Part shown: positions 23,833-36,306 of the stretch, piece after piece | Layout of the letters: each line of letters begins with the position of its first letter | Numbering within the stretch: position 1 is the stretch's first letter | Assembly (NCBI GenBank): GCA_003993805.1 | Contig: RSEF01000006.1 | Location: forward strand, 22,707,676-22,771,675 | From: Himantopus leucocephalus | Taxonomy: Eukaryota; Chordata; Aves; Charadriiformes; Recurvirostridae | Length of the DNA stretch: 64,000 nt | Direction of reading: 5' to 3' | Program-made: the position numbers and the translations under genes | Notes under the pieces: model-generated | Databases searched by the model: none | The model's input: the letters and a program-made list of their open reading frames with translations, nothing else | What the model was told of the DNA's origin: nothing

Positions 23833-26800
23833 CTACATAAAGCTGCCCTACATTTAAATTCTTGAGCTTTTCATTTCAGAACACTTCACTACTTAATTGC
23901 AGCCATTTCTTAAGCTTGCTCCTTCAGAAATACAAGAAATGTAGTTATGGAGCTAGTACCAGTTTATGACTTTAAAAAAAGCTGTTAAGGGTATTCCAGC
24001 ACCCTGTTGGCTAGTAAATTTGTCTTAGATACTATATGACACTTCACTGGGTAGAAGAGAACAGTGTAATAGAAGTTTCTATTTCTGGCTTGTAAACTGT
24101 GGCCTCGCCATGCGTACGGTTTCTGTGGAAACCTCTCTGCACAGCTTCAGCAGCTGAGGTTGCTTGTGCTGTCTCCATATGGGCATACAAGGCCTTCAGC
24201 AACAGGGTGACTTTGCACCTGTACCCAGATCCATTCTACCTACTTTTAGACATTAAAAACCCCTAAACTGAGATCCTTGTTGATGCTTGCCAGAAAAAGA
24301 CAGGCGCTACCAGCAGGTAGTCATCTCATGGGTAAGCAGACTCACAAACTTATTGAGCCTTCTCTCTCTCTTTCCAACTACAGTGGAAGCCTAAGTTTAT
24401 TAGCCTTCTAATATTGTTGTCTTAGCTAAATCCTTAAATCAAGTAGAAAAACCTTAATTCTTTCTATTATTTCTTTCCTACATTCCTTCCATTTTCAATA
24501 GCTAAAATGCTTTTTTCTTGGAGGACTAATTGTACAGATTATGAATATTAGAATCACTGAGTAAACTCCTAGTGTTTTTGTAGACATATATCTCAAATCA
24601 TTTGCATAATGTAAAAATATAGTTGATGCTTTATTTACATTACACCAGGGCCATAATCAATAATGAAATTACATGGGAACTTCAGAGTCATGTAGTGAAG
24701 CAGTGATCGTAATTTCTCCTGAGATCATCTGTGCTATATCAAAATTTTATTTGACTCTTTATTCAATGAAAAAGATTACTCATCCAGTCTGTAGCTATTA
24801 TTTTTATCTCAAAGCAAATGAAATCTACAGAATCTATATAAAAATTTAAGGCTTTTTCTTCTTCCAAATAAAATACTTTTGAAAGTGTTTGGATTAAATT
24901 TTCAAACGATATATCCATAAAACTTTCCAAAGCAAACCCGATGGTTTTCAACTTTTTTAAATTGAAATAATTAGAAATGTTTTTTGTGACTATTTTTAAC
25001 AGAAAACTCTTCATGTACAAATTACTCAATTAAATAATGTTTATATCATTTGTCAAATAATATATCAACCATTTTGTCATAAATAATCAGATAGGTACTA
25101 CTCAGCTAGATCCAGATAGCTACAGATTCTCTCAGTATATCACTGTCATGTTTGGACAGTGGCTGATTTTAGAAAATCAGCTTTTAACCTGAAGGTAAGT
25201 CTGATTCTAAAAAATCTCTATACTTAAATATGAGGGATGGAAAGATGTGTGGGCACAGTTCTGAACTTTGATTGACTTCAGTCACCCCCAAATTACAGAT
25301 ATCCTCTAGATGCACACTGAAGTACCTTCTGTATTTTTTTAAAATACTTAGTATAACAGAAAGCAAGATGACAGCTCAACTTAACAGTGTAGTCATGAAT
25401 CTGATATTGTGCAAACCACAAGATCACAACAGTCCTTATCTGTGTTTTGTATGCAAGCACACTTATTGGTAAGTCTAAGCGTATGTTGAAAAGCGTACTT
25501 TTCATCATTTTTTCACTGCTTTTGTATGACACTGACATACCACCTTGCTATTTTCAGATAAAAATTCACTCTTTTTACTTTTCTACACTTAAAGAAACCA
25601 AGCAGAATCATATTTTGATGATTTATGGGTCGTGCAATAAAGCTGTATGTGTTACTGGGTTACTCTTTTATGGTGTAATTAACACTGTCACTGCTGCATT
25701 TTGAAATGTCTTCTGATTGAGAAGAAGGGCTTACTAAGCTCCAAAGAGTGGTATGGCATTTGTGCAAGTGGCTTTTGCAGCTGGCTGTTTCTTTGCTAAA
25801 AGTAAGACAGAAACAATAGGCTATCTCGTCCTCCTGAAATTAATTTCTTTTAGTTTTACCAATGGTACTGTGGAAATTTTTGTGTGCTATTGAAGATGTA
25901 GCACTTCCTCAACACCTGCTGGTCTAAATTACTTGGAGACACTGGGAGTATACTTGCTTTCACAGGTATTTCTAACAACTAATTGCCTGTGAAAATTCAT
26001 TTGGTTATTTGCAACTTGAAATGACAGGAAGTGTTATGAGAGCAGTAGGTGAAATATATTCCCAGTTCACCTACCTCTGTTTTTTAATTCTATTGATTGA
26101 GCTTTAGCATATAGACTACATTGCTGCTCCACTGACTACTATACCAATAATTAAATAATTCAGATTTGATTTCTACATGAAATTATGCTATATTATATGT
26201 AATGCTTATGGAATGTTATTCAATTTCATGGTAGGAAAAATTATTCTAGTTAATTGGAAGGAATAATAATGGCATGTGCTATCCTGATCTTCCATCGTTA
26301 TCCCTTTGTATAATCAAAATCATAGTCTTGTTTCAATTGGCATAGTTCAATAGAACAGTTATTCCCCCCCAGAAAAGTCCCATAGGATTCCAATATTTTG
26401 CGGCCGTGTGTTCCGTGTCATCAGATTCCACCTAACAACTTTTGAACAATTAGCTTTTTAGTCAAGGATCCAGAGTACACAGATATACTTTTGTCAGTTA
26501 GTCTGGCAGCAAAGCCACATAGATCTCATTCTTTTCAATTCATAACGTGTGAGAATTAATATCATCTAAGAAAAATACAGAAAAAGAATAGCCAAGATAA
26601 AATAGTTAGGTTATACTGCAATGTTTAAATTCTTGAGAACATAAAAAGACTAGCTTGCAACTGCAAAGAAAAGCCCCAAAAATGGATGAGGTTTGTTCCA
26701 TATGATTCAAGCTTTCCCCAATGCAGCATTTAAAAAACCATTTGATTAAGTAGAAGTTAGAAGACTGTGAAATCACCAGTATTCTTTGTTGTGTGCAAAC

Positions 26801-29329
26801 TAAACTTGGCTCCATGCTTTATAAACTTATGCTACAATATGTTGCACATCTTTAGCATTTATTTGTCTATGAATATACAGATATAGGGAAGTTGTCTATT
26901 TTCTGCTAAGTAGTCTTTCCTAATTTCACTTGTGAATGAAATCAGGCATTTTAAAATGATACTCCAAGCATGTTTTAAACAATACACCAACGACTTAGTT
27001 TTGTATGGTGTGCCTTCTGTGTATATTCTCATTTCAAAGGCATGTTGATTGCCTGAATTTTATTGTGAATTACCTAGCTGCTATTCATAATGCAATGTTT
27101 AAGTAGGTTTTTGGTGTTGTACTGGATCAATATTTTGGAGGACCTACTTTTGCCATAAAAATAAAGGCTTTTACTCTTTTACAAAAAATCTGTAGGCAAT
27201 TTTTATAACTTTGTCACCACTTTTTCACTCAGTAACTTTGCCTGAAGTATATAATCCCTATTCATAGGGCTTTCATCTGTTGAAGAAGACCAGTTAGTCA
27301 TGTGCACAATTTTAAATTCTTATAAAATTTTTCTCCAAAATGAATCATTCATTGTGACTACATATTTTCTTCATAACAGAGTGTATAGTATGTGCTACAT
27401 CCATGTGTTTTGGTTAATATCTAAACTGTTGATTTCAGTAGTGCTTCACTGTAAATGCAGACATCCATTATAGTTCACCTGCTTGTTTAGGTAAGCTACG
27501 GGCATACCATTTTTTCGTGCACTCTACTTTCTGTGGAAACCTAACCTGCATAAAAGGGCCAAAAAGCAGCTGTGGTACACTCCAGGCAATTCCTTCCTTG
27601 AATGGTTGGCAGGTCAGACCCATTGGTATGGCTGTGTAACTATTGAAATCTAGTCTGAGAAATTATTTTCAAAAGGATATAGGATTTTCATAGTTACTCT
27701 CATAGTGTTAAGTGATTGACTATCTCCTGCTTCCAAATCAGAGGTGGTGAATCCACGCTGTGCTACACCCTTTCATTTTATAACTTGGCTTTTTACCATC
27801 TAAAGGATCTTTGAAGCACTACTTCTTATTTTGCTATGTAGATATGCTTGCAAAAATAGGTGACTTCTCAGATAATGTAATCCATATCTATAGAGAGTGC
27901 TTTGAAGGTGAACAACCTATTCCTGAATTTGCGTTTGCTGAATCCATGTATTCAGAGGGAAAACAGTGAAGAGAGCAGAGGAGTGAACAGATGTGCTGTC
28001 AGTGTCCTGTCTTGCTTGCTTTTTGGATTCCAAACTGTTGCAGCTCCATTAAGGTCAGCAATTTGATTCTTAAGAACAGGGGTTTACAATGAACCCAGCC
28101 GAAGCCTAAGATCATAATATCTGAGTTCACTAACAAGGGTTCTCACTTAGATACTTCCCTCCCTTTTCCCTTTCTTACAGAAGTTTGTTTGTAGATTTGG
28201 CTTGAATAATTTCCTGTGTCTTTTTCTCTTTACTGCAAAATACGTGTATAATTAACAATATCTCCAATTTTGTATTATCCTATCTTTTCTTTTTACCTTA
28301 TCTAGCTCTTTCTATACATCGCCTGGAAATGGAACTTTTGGAAGCCTTTCAGCACTCAGAGGTCTCATATTATCTGCTGCCTAACATTACTGATTTCTTT
28401 ATTGATCTACTACCTTCTTTGTCTGCCTTCCATTTTTAAACTATCATAAAGAATATCTATCCCTTTCTTTTACTGGTTAGACAACAATGAGAAAATTGTT
28501 CTCCAAAATAAGCACAATTGATGCCATTTTTTGCTTGGGATTGCTTATTTGATCTGTCAGTCATCCCACCAATTTTAAACACAGCTAGAAATAAAAAGTC
28601 AGACTAGAGAAAAACAGAATGAGGATGAATACTCTTTAGCCTTATACGCTCTAGGACAAGACTATAAATACAATGAGGCTTCTGCTTGTAACTTCTATCA
28701 CATTTTTGAATACTGCATTTAAAACACAATGGTTTTATGCATGATTTAGCAACTGAACAAAATACCATGCCGGACTTGCTTTATTTGAAAAATTAAAAAG
28801 TGATTCTGTAAGGAAAAGTTACAGATATTAGAAAGGAGGGAAATATGTGAAAGGAAAATAAAAATTTCTGATGCCTCAAAAGAAGCAGATAGCATATTAC
28901 AAACATTTTGGTGGTTATTTTCCTGGAACAATTCCATGGTTTGCACCTAATTAAGTGCAGTTATAGTTTTCATATGATTTTTCCATTCTATGTAGACAAT
29001 AAGCTGGATGGGATTGCAACCACAGTAACAGAAACAGCTGTGTGAGAGCTCTAATTTTGAAGGAAAAATAACTGTACGTCAAAAAATAATGAGGCTGAAG
29101 ACAATTGGTTCACCTGTTTTTGAGCACGTACAGTGAAAAACTTCTATTTCAGTTGTGTCTGGTTGGTGTAACCAGTGTCAGTCAAAGAAAAGGGGTAGCA
29201 TTAAAAGACCTAGAGGAGCAGTATTTGAAGCAATCATTAAAATACACACACCACAACACCATCTAACACTTATCATTCCTGTCCCCAATTTTCTCCTCTG
29301 TCGTTGTGTTACCCTGTGTCATATCTAAA
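23833..29329. other. Unique AT-rich non-coding DNA, no gene seen
   Basis: Nothing gene-like stands out. A (TC)n run lies at 24361-24371. A 59-nt open segment at 25136-25194 ends in a strong aaggtaagt donor and follows a ctctcag acceptor, but its peptide is not recognised. Open frames near 25.3-25.7 kb on both strands are AT-driven. Confidence 0.5.
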
Positions 29330-29420
29330 ATTACACTGTAAATTCCTTGGGGGCAAGTTTTGTGTCTTAATTTATTTTGCAAACTGACAGAAGTCTTGGG
29401 GTGCTGTGTAATAATGTGCT
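29330..29420 (+). repeat. Relic of an amniote interspersed repeat
   Basis: The stretch 'cactgtaaattccttgggggcaag..tgtgtctta..ttttgc..ggtgctgtgtaataat' follows the word order of a repeat tail common in turtle, crocodile and bird DNA ('tgtaaactctttggggcagggactgtctt..'). I know the pattern but cannot assign a family name. Confidence 0.4.
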
Positions 29421-32109
29421 GGATCTCATTAGTTTGTGGATGTATTTTGATACAAGTAACAGCATGTGTTTAGTTTGCTAACAAGGTTAGTGAAAATCAG
29501 GGTTTATTCCCATTATTTCCTGTTACCTGCTTCTCTCTCTGTGTAAACCTGTGTGCACACAGACATTCACACAAATACCTCTTTGTAGGACCGCACTCCT
29601 GCATATCTGTTAAAACAGTATAGGTTCAGGATTCAAGTGGACGGTATTTCTTTTTTGCATTTCAGTGTGGCTTGAGCTTACAAGGAAACACAGGTGGCTC
29701 AGTATCTCAAAGGGAGTTCTCAGCAATTCAGCCTACGTATTCCTAACTCAGGCAAACGTTCTGATGAAATCAGAGCAGCTACAGCCTATAAGTCCATGAA
29801 TGCCTGCTGTTTCTAAAGTCTCAGATCTCAGCTGTTGGCTCAGTGGGAGTTTTGCCTTGTGTGGTACTGAGTTTCTTCATCCCTCATTGACTTCAGCAAG
29901 AGTTGAAAGGTGCTCAGCAGGTGATGGCGGGTACCAGAGGAAAATTAAATGCCCAGACCACTTTGAGTATCTAAATATTAACTCTGAGAAAGAGTAATCC
30001 TATCTCAGGAGTCATAGGAGGCGTTTTATCCTTATACCTGCCTATCAGTGGGGTGTCCTCAAAATGGGCAGTTGTGCTTTCTCCTCCCCTCCTTGGTGAT
30101 CTCACGGGAAACAAACGTGTTGGGGGCTTTTGTCATTATTTTTTTTTTCTATTCAATTCATTACAGAGTGACTCCCTGTGTGATCACAAACTGAATAGAC
30201 TGGATCTGAATATTAGGCCAAGGATGGAAAAAGTGGAAACTAGTGGTAGCATCCTGGCATTAGCTATTTTCCAATGTAATTTGAAACTGCACCCAGTGGC
30301 AGAGGTGAAAGAGAGCTCTCACAAAATTCTGATGATTTATTTGCTTAACTGCAGATGGGAAGTCTACTTTAGTTAGAAAGTATCATCATGTTGATGTTCT
30401 GACAGTTTTGTTAGATCAGTACCTAGATATTAGATTAGTTCATATATTTGGAAATCTACTTTCCTGATATTTCCCCTACAGACCTTCTGGGTAATTCTGG
30501 ATTTTCAGAAATGTGAAATAAATCAATTAGATATTTGAAAATAGCTGAATCTTCTACTGGTATGGTAATTCAGAAGGCCTTTGGATCACCTTTTCATTCT
30601 AGATACGGTTCCATAAGTTTGTTTCAATTTTTTTGTGAATACCGTATGAAATTGCAAGTTTTCAACAGTCACTTTAAGGAACTTTGTAATTTTTTCCCTT
30701 CTGTCAGATTTTTAAAATGCTATTGTCATCAATGATTAATAAAGTTATAAGCAGAATCCAACCAATTTCCCAAGATATTATAGACCTTATCCATCAGTGT
30801 CTATGGATAACTAAAGAAAACACTTGTTACAGGATGCTCTGTCAACTGTTGTTTTCTGTATTGTAATACTTNTTTTTTTTTTTTTTTTTCACATTCAAGT
30901 TAAAGCCAAAATGGACAGTATCAGTAATTACTTTTGCATCAGAATTCTGTAGGTTACTTTCTCTGCCTGTAATGAAAACCAGCAATTTGCACAACTCGGA
31001 CGTAGTAACCACGTTAGTGCCTCCCATAAAGTATTCAGATTTTTTTAAGAATACATATACCTTTTTGATCTTATTTCTATATGTTTTTTCTTTTTCTGCA
31101 ATCTGCCTTTTTTAAATTCATATTTTAGATTCAAGACCAAAATTTTATAGACTCAGAATCTGTTTATTTGAACTGCACTGCTCAGATATAAAGCACTATG
31201 TAAACTGTGCCCCAACTTAGTTTTTCTTCTGCATTTCCTTATGCCTTTTGAGTGTACTTAATGAAAACATTGCAATGCTGTTTCTTAATACTGTGATACA
31301 ATTAATTTGTTTCTTACGAGGACAATCTTTGTTTCTTCAGAAGGAAAGTGACAGCCTTGAATTTTTGTAATCAAATTACTCTCATCTACAGATTGCACAT
31401 TTTGTTCCTAGAAGCACCAGTTCCTTGACAGCAAATTTACTTCTCTGTGTAGCAAAAGAGTTGGTGCACTTACTTCCTTTAGATTCAGATATACCCAAAT
31501 TCTAGTGGAATATGTTCTACTTTGATAAATGTAGAGTATACTGTTTCTTCACCTAAATAATGCCACTTAAATTCAATTGCATCTTGCAGTACACTAACTC
31601 TTTTGTACTACTATGTCATCTGTATCTCCAACTTCGGAGGCAGAAGATAGTTATACAGATAACTATTTCTGATTTTATCTATTATTGACTCTCATTTGAC
31701 TTAGTGACTGCTGAATAACTGAAGGCTGGGAAGGGTTTGCAAGCCTGGATTCATTAGCTGATTTAATTCAGCCATCTAAAAGTTAATTGTCTCTCTGTTC
31801 GTCACCAAAACTCACTTGGTAACTATTAGAGAGAAAGAGGAGCTGCCAGAAGGTTCATCACTTCCATCTTAAATACCTACAGAGGAATCCTAGGCAACGA
31901 GCTCAGTCAGTCTGTTTTAAAGACGACTAAATTTAGGTGAAGAAAAAACACTTCTTCTGTTAGTGTATGTTTGCTTAAAAAAAAAGAGGCTTGAAGATTG
32001 CCCTCACTGGAACAAGAACTGTGTCCAGTGAGCTAGGTCAGTGGGCTGGGTTTCTTAGTATGTTTTAATTAGATACTGACTCTCACTATCTGACTGTAGA
32101 ACTCTATAG
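29421..32109. other. Non-coding DNA, nothing recognised
   Basis: A 107-codon frame at 30053-30376 and a 65-codon frame at 29800-29997 carry no recognisable domains. A poly(T) tract with one N (30871-30889, N at 30872) interrupts the block. Confidence 0.5.
30871..30889. repeat. Poly(T) tract containing one N
   Basis: T, N at 30872, then 17 Ts. As at 8576, the ambiguous base sits at the edge of a homopolymer, pointing to an unresolved run length rather than a real variant. Confidence 0.85.
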
Positions 32110-32330
32110 TTAATAGAAGTTTGTCATTAGGAACTTCATCAAAGGCTTTCTAAAAATATAAATAAGTAATGTCATCTGCTGATAAAATTTGTAAGTTCCA
32201 CTATAATATCCATAAAGTTAGGTGGGTAGAATTTTCCCTATGTTGTACTATGCTAGTTATCCCTTATTAAATTATTGCTATCCCTTAGAGGCATGTTCTG
32301 AAATACTTCCTACCTACTTATTTTTTCAAT
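32110..32330 (-). mobile_element. Ancient CR1/L3-like LINE relic, antisense
   Basis: On the plus strand the words 'ggaacttcatcaaaggcttt', 'aagtaatgtcatctgctgat', 'attttccctatgttgtacta' and 'tggtt/tagttatcccttattaa' fall in the order seen in antisense copies of old amniote CR1/L3-like LINEs ('..ttatcaaaagctttctgaaa..', '..gatttccctttactaaaacca..'). The first word is the reverse complement of the KAFD region of RT motif A. It is strongly diverged, with no open frame. Confidence 0.5.
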
Positions 32331-34870
32331 GCTATTTCTCATTGCTAATTACCTGGAAAGATGTAGGTGACATCTGGCCCAAATCTTAAGAGTAAAAAAA
32401 GTGTTTTCCAATCGTTAAAAAGAAGCTTGTGGCTTTCTTCTGACTGACATGAAATTTTATGTTTTGTATGATGAGATAGCCTCAAAACATACGTGAACCA
32501 TAGACCAGATCCTCTCAGACTCTTTACAGTTCAAATTGGGAGGAAAATAAAGGGAAAAGGAAGGGCAAAGAATGAATTTTAAAAGTTAACTACTTGCCCT
32601 TTTGTCTACAATTTACCCAGGGTCTGAAACAGCACACACAACTTAGAATAGCTAACAAGACAATTTGCATGGTTGTGAATCACTGAAATGTAGTATAACC
32701 TGCTTTGTACTCCCCAGACCAAGTGCATCCAGAAATGTTCCTTACATGCCAAAGAGGTAAACAGATAATGGAAAGCCGAGTACTCCAACAGAAAGATTAC
32801 CCAAAAACCCTCTTCCTCCAGTTCTTCCGGTAAGCACAATCCTTTTCTGTTAGGGTGTGGGATGAAATTTGGCTCCACGCATACATGGCAAAAATAGACT
32901 TTTGTCCTGTGAGTGAAGGTCTCTACTCTGTCCAGAGCCACACTTCTTTGTTGAAGCACAAAAGTACACTATTCCCTATCCCTGTCTCAAGAGGAAGAAT
33001 ATTGACAGTATGAAAATTACACTTTTCTATTTCAGCAACTTCATATTTCGAGTACTTTGCCTTCAGAGTTCTGCAGATAATTCATTAAGTGCTCTAGGCA
33101 ACGTTGATCAAGAAAGTAGAGGGGAAAAAAAAAAGTAACCAGAACTCATGGTTTACAGTCTTGCAGATCTCAACTGGCTTTGTGTAGAATGCCAGTGAAT
33201 AGTGTTTTGTTGTTTTTGAAATGATGCTTGTCTCCAATGAAAAGAAATCAACAGCGCCTAAGCACTCTTCAAAAATCTACTGTGTAATCAAGGACGAGAA
33301 ATTGAAGTGAGAGCCTTAACAGTATAACATGTTGCTCTGTGCCATTATTAATGACAGTCTTTGAAAAACAGCCTTTAGGTAATACTTAGTATTTGTAAAG
33401 AATTTAAAAATGAATTATGTCACTACATTAAAATGTGCAAGTTTATATAAATTGATGCAATATCAGTTGTGGTAATAAAACTACTTAATTTATTCTGTTG
33501 ACCGTTTTAAGAAAAAATGTAACTGTTTATATAATATTTTCAATTTATTCACAAATTTGGGAATAGACAAGTTCATTTCATATTTTAATTATCTACAATT
33601 TTAGGTTTTATTCTTGTTTTTTATGTTTTATTCCATAGTTGGCCTAAACACTCAGATAAATACACCACCTTATCAAATACAGGGACTTCCTATTTTTATA
33701 AGGAGGGGGGTGCAACTGCTTTCTCTCATCTTCACTGGAGAGATTTGCAGAGAATATTCCTCAAGAAATTGTATTTGTAAAATCTGATTTGGACAGAAGT
33801 CACCTCAGCAACATCCTATTTTCCTTTCCCTATCGCACTAGCTGAGATCAGCTACGTAGAGTTTGATAGGTAGAGTTATGGGGTTTTGGAGGTCAATCAT
33901 TATCACTAAACAAGATTTTTAAACTCTGCAACAAGATTATTCCCCATTACCTACATTGCTCTGCACCCTTTGTGAACTGTGGGCTGGCCAGGGGACAGGG
34001 ATCCTGGAACAGGAAAAAGCTAAAGTAACACCCACTAGACAGGCCCAGTGCTAACCTATCCTTCTTCCTCATCAGTCTCATCACTGTTATGTTGGCACTC
34101 TGAAATTCTGGTCATACAAAGGTTGCTTGAATTGAATTATGAGACAATAGAAACTGACCCAAGATCGGAAAGGACAAACAAGTTCAATGTCTTGAGCTGA
34201 GCCATCTGGTCTTATTGCTGCTACTGATTTATTAGAAAACCCAACTTTTTTGCCTGGGTAGGACCAAAGACTGGTTGCAGGGCATGTACACACCATATTG
34301 TTTAATTGATGAGATGGCAATTTAACAGTGTTTGGCAGATTTAATGAGGTCTCTAAGTAAATAAATAAATAGCTTCTGATCAGCCACAAAAGAAAAAGAA
34401 AGGAAAAAAAAACCCCAACATAGAAAAACAACACAAAATGCACTGACTTTTCCTTCATTCATCTCCAGGCACCATTTAGTTTAGTGTGTAAAAGCAGGGA
34501 ATTGTTTGAGAAGAATGAATATATTTTAGATGACAAAATCAGAGTGTAAGACTCAAAAAATAAAGGGAAGGTCACTTGGGGAAATGCCTAGGGTAGCAAT
34601 TTTTTCCAGCTCGATGAGAGATTTCTTGATGCACATTGTTTTGGAGTTTAATGTTGCCCCCCAAAAAAATCATTTTAATATTTATTTACATAGTCTTGTT
34701 TGGTGATAGAAATAGGTATGAGTGGAGCTGCCTTACTGTTACTTTAACACGCAGTATAAGAATTAAATGTGGTGATATGTCATAAACAAATCTATATTCT
34801 CTTCTGAGGAAAAATCTGAAGGATACAAGTTAAATATATTAACACAACATTTTACAAAAGGATAACTCAT
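32331..34870. other. Unique non-coding DNA, nothing recognised
   Basis: Minus-strand frames of 117 codons (32606-32959) and 123 codons (34087-34458) have no recognisable domains; the second starts in a Phe/Leu-rich stretch that reflects A-rich plus-strand sequence. An (AAAT)n run lies at 34357-34371. Confidence 0.5.
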
Positions 34871-34985
34871 GATATATCATTTATTTCCATGAATTATAGA
34901 TGACTTCATAACTCATGACTGATGGAGCAAAACAGAGCTGGAAGTGAGTTATGAAAAGTCATCAGTAGAAATAAATGGTGTATAC
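34871..34985. repeat. Imperfect palindrome of about 110 bp
   Basis: Paired segments nest around a loop of about 30 bases: gatgactt (34899-34906) with aagtcatc (34956-34963), cataactca (34907-34915) with tgagttatg (34945-34953), and catttatttc (34878-34887) with gaaataaatg (34968-34977). A 2-nt bulge and one asymmetric internal loop interrupt the stem. The size and symmetry recall palindromic MITE-type DNA transposon remnants. No target duplication could be fixed. Confidence 0.7.
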
Positions 34986-35799
34986 AGAATCAGCCTGCTC
35001 TACAAGTTCTCTTTATGGAACACCAATTCTCATTGTAGACTGTGCATTGATGGACTGTAATATTTTATATTAAGTGCTGAAACAACATTAGTGCCTTGGT
35101 TGAAGTGTGAGTGCCTGGTGGTATGGCCAGTGGCTTGGAAGTAAGTAATAAGCTTTCATGTAAAGATAAGTAAAGGGCTGGTTTATGTTTTTTACCCAAC
35201 TGTGATTACTAACACAGGCAAAGAGGAAATAATTACAGATAGACAAGAAGGAGGATATTAACAAATTGTTCATAATTTTTTGTAAATTCCTCATCAAACA
35301 GTACAGAGATCCTGTTTCCCGGAATTTGCAGACAACCCACTATCAAATACAGAGGAAACTGTGGGGAGCATGCGGAGCTAGAGGAGAAATGGGTAATGAG
35401 TTTAGAAGAATTTGCTTTCATCCTACTGGCTGTAGAAATTACCAGGGAAGATAATAAAATTCCAGGTACATTGTAGAGAACTGAATTCTCTTTGTGTGTA
35501 TCTCCTACTCTTACAGTCTTTTATTAATACCAAAGAGTTCCCAAATGAGGAGCTCAGTCACTCTGTCTTCTCTGCAAGGTAAATGGACATAACTTGCCTG
35601 AAATATGACTCATCCTCTAAAGGAACCTATCTTTGTATCTTGATTATATAGGAAATGTAGACAACTTAACTGAGCTTCGGTGCCTCAAAGGACACAATAG
35701 ATGCGCAGCTCAAAACTGAACTTCAGTGTGATGCTCTGTGAAAATGACTACTGCGAAGTATACATAAAGGGTGAACAAATGTGGGTAGAGAGGTAACAT
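34986..35799. other. Non-coding DNA with splice-like signals
   Basis: No recognised gene. A 62-nt open segment at 35517-35578 is preceded by a strong pyrimidine tract ending ttacag and followed by gtaaat. Two of its three frames are open, so coding is not shown. Confidence 0.4.
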
Positions 35800-36306
35800 T
35801 ACTTTGACCAGTACAAGAATTGTGGGTGCTGATTGCTAAAAATGGAAGGGTTAAAAAAGGGAAAAGTTATTAAATCTGGAGAAAGCTGCCTTATAGAGAG
35901 GCATGACAAAAAAGAACTTGTTCTATATGGCTTCCCAAAGAAGTGGCTTGCTTATAATCTAGAAGTACAGGAAAAAGTACACTAAGTGTTAAAGGACTAT
36001 TTAAACTAACAGAAAAAAATGTCTTGTAATAAGAACTCCTGGCTGGAAGCTGAAGCTAAACAAATTCAAATGAGAAATAAGGCACAATTTCACAGCAGCA
36101 ATGGTATTTAACCTTCAGAGCAAAAAGCCAAGGGCAGTGTTTGATTCTCCATCTCTCTGCCTTCAAATCAAGATTAGATGTTTTTCTGTAATACGTTAAA
36201 CATAAACTACTGAACTGAGTACAATTGAAAATTAAATTTAATGACCTATGATATACAGGGTCAGAATAGATGATCTAATGGATCCTTCCTGTCTTGAACT
36301 GTATGA
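35800..36306 (+). mobile_element. Ancient CR1/L3-like LINE 3' end, sense
   Basis: Several words fall in the order of the 3' end of an old amniote CR1-type LINE: 'gctgccttatagagaggc', 'ctggctggaagctgaagcta', 'aacaaattcaaatgagaaat', 'gattctccatctct', 'aaatcaagattagatgtttt' and 'gggtcagaatagatgatcta', then 'tggatccttcctgtcttgaa'. The same blocks in better copies encode the ..NGW-K-LKLDKFRLEIR.. and ..DSPSL..FKSRLDVFL.. regions, followed by a 'cagactagatgatc' 3' UTR. This is the clearest ancient copy in the window. It has no open frame. Confidence 0.7.

Noticed and set aside
34087..34458. 123-codon minus-strand frame with a hydrophobic N-terminus as a membrane protein
   Set aside because: The hydrophobic stretch comes from A-rich plus-strand sequence and no conserved motif follows.
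35289..35379. 91-nt open segment with splice-like flanks
   Set aside because: The donor (atgg|gtaatg) is weak and its phase does not fit neighbouring candidates.
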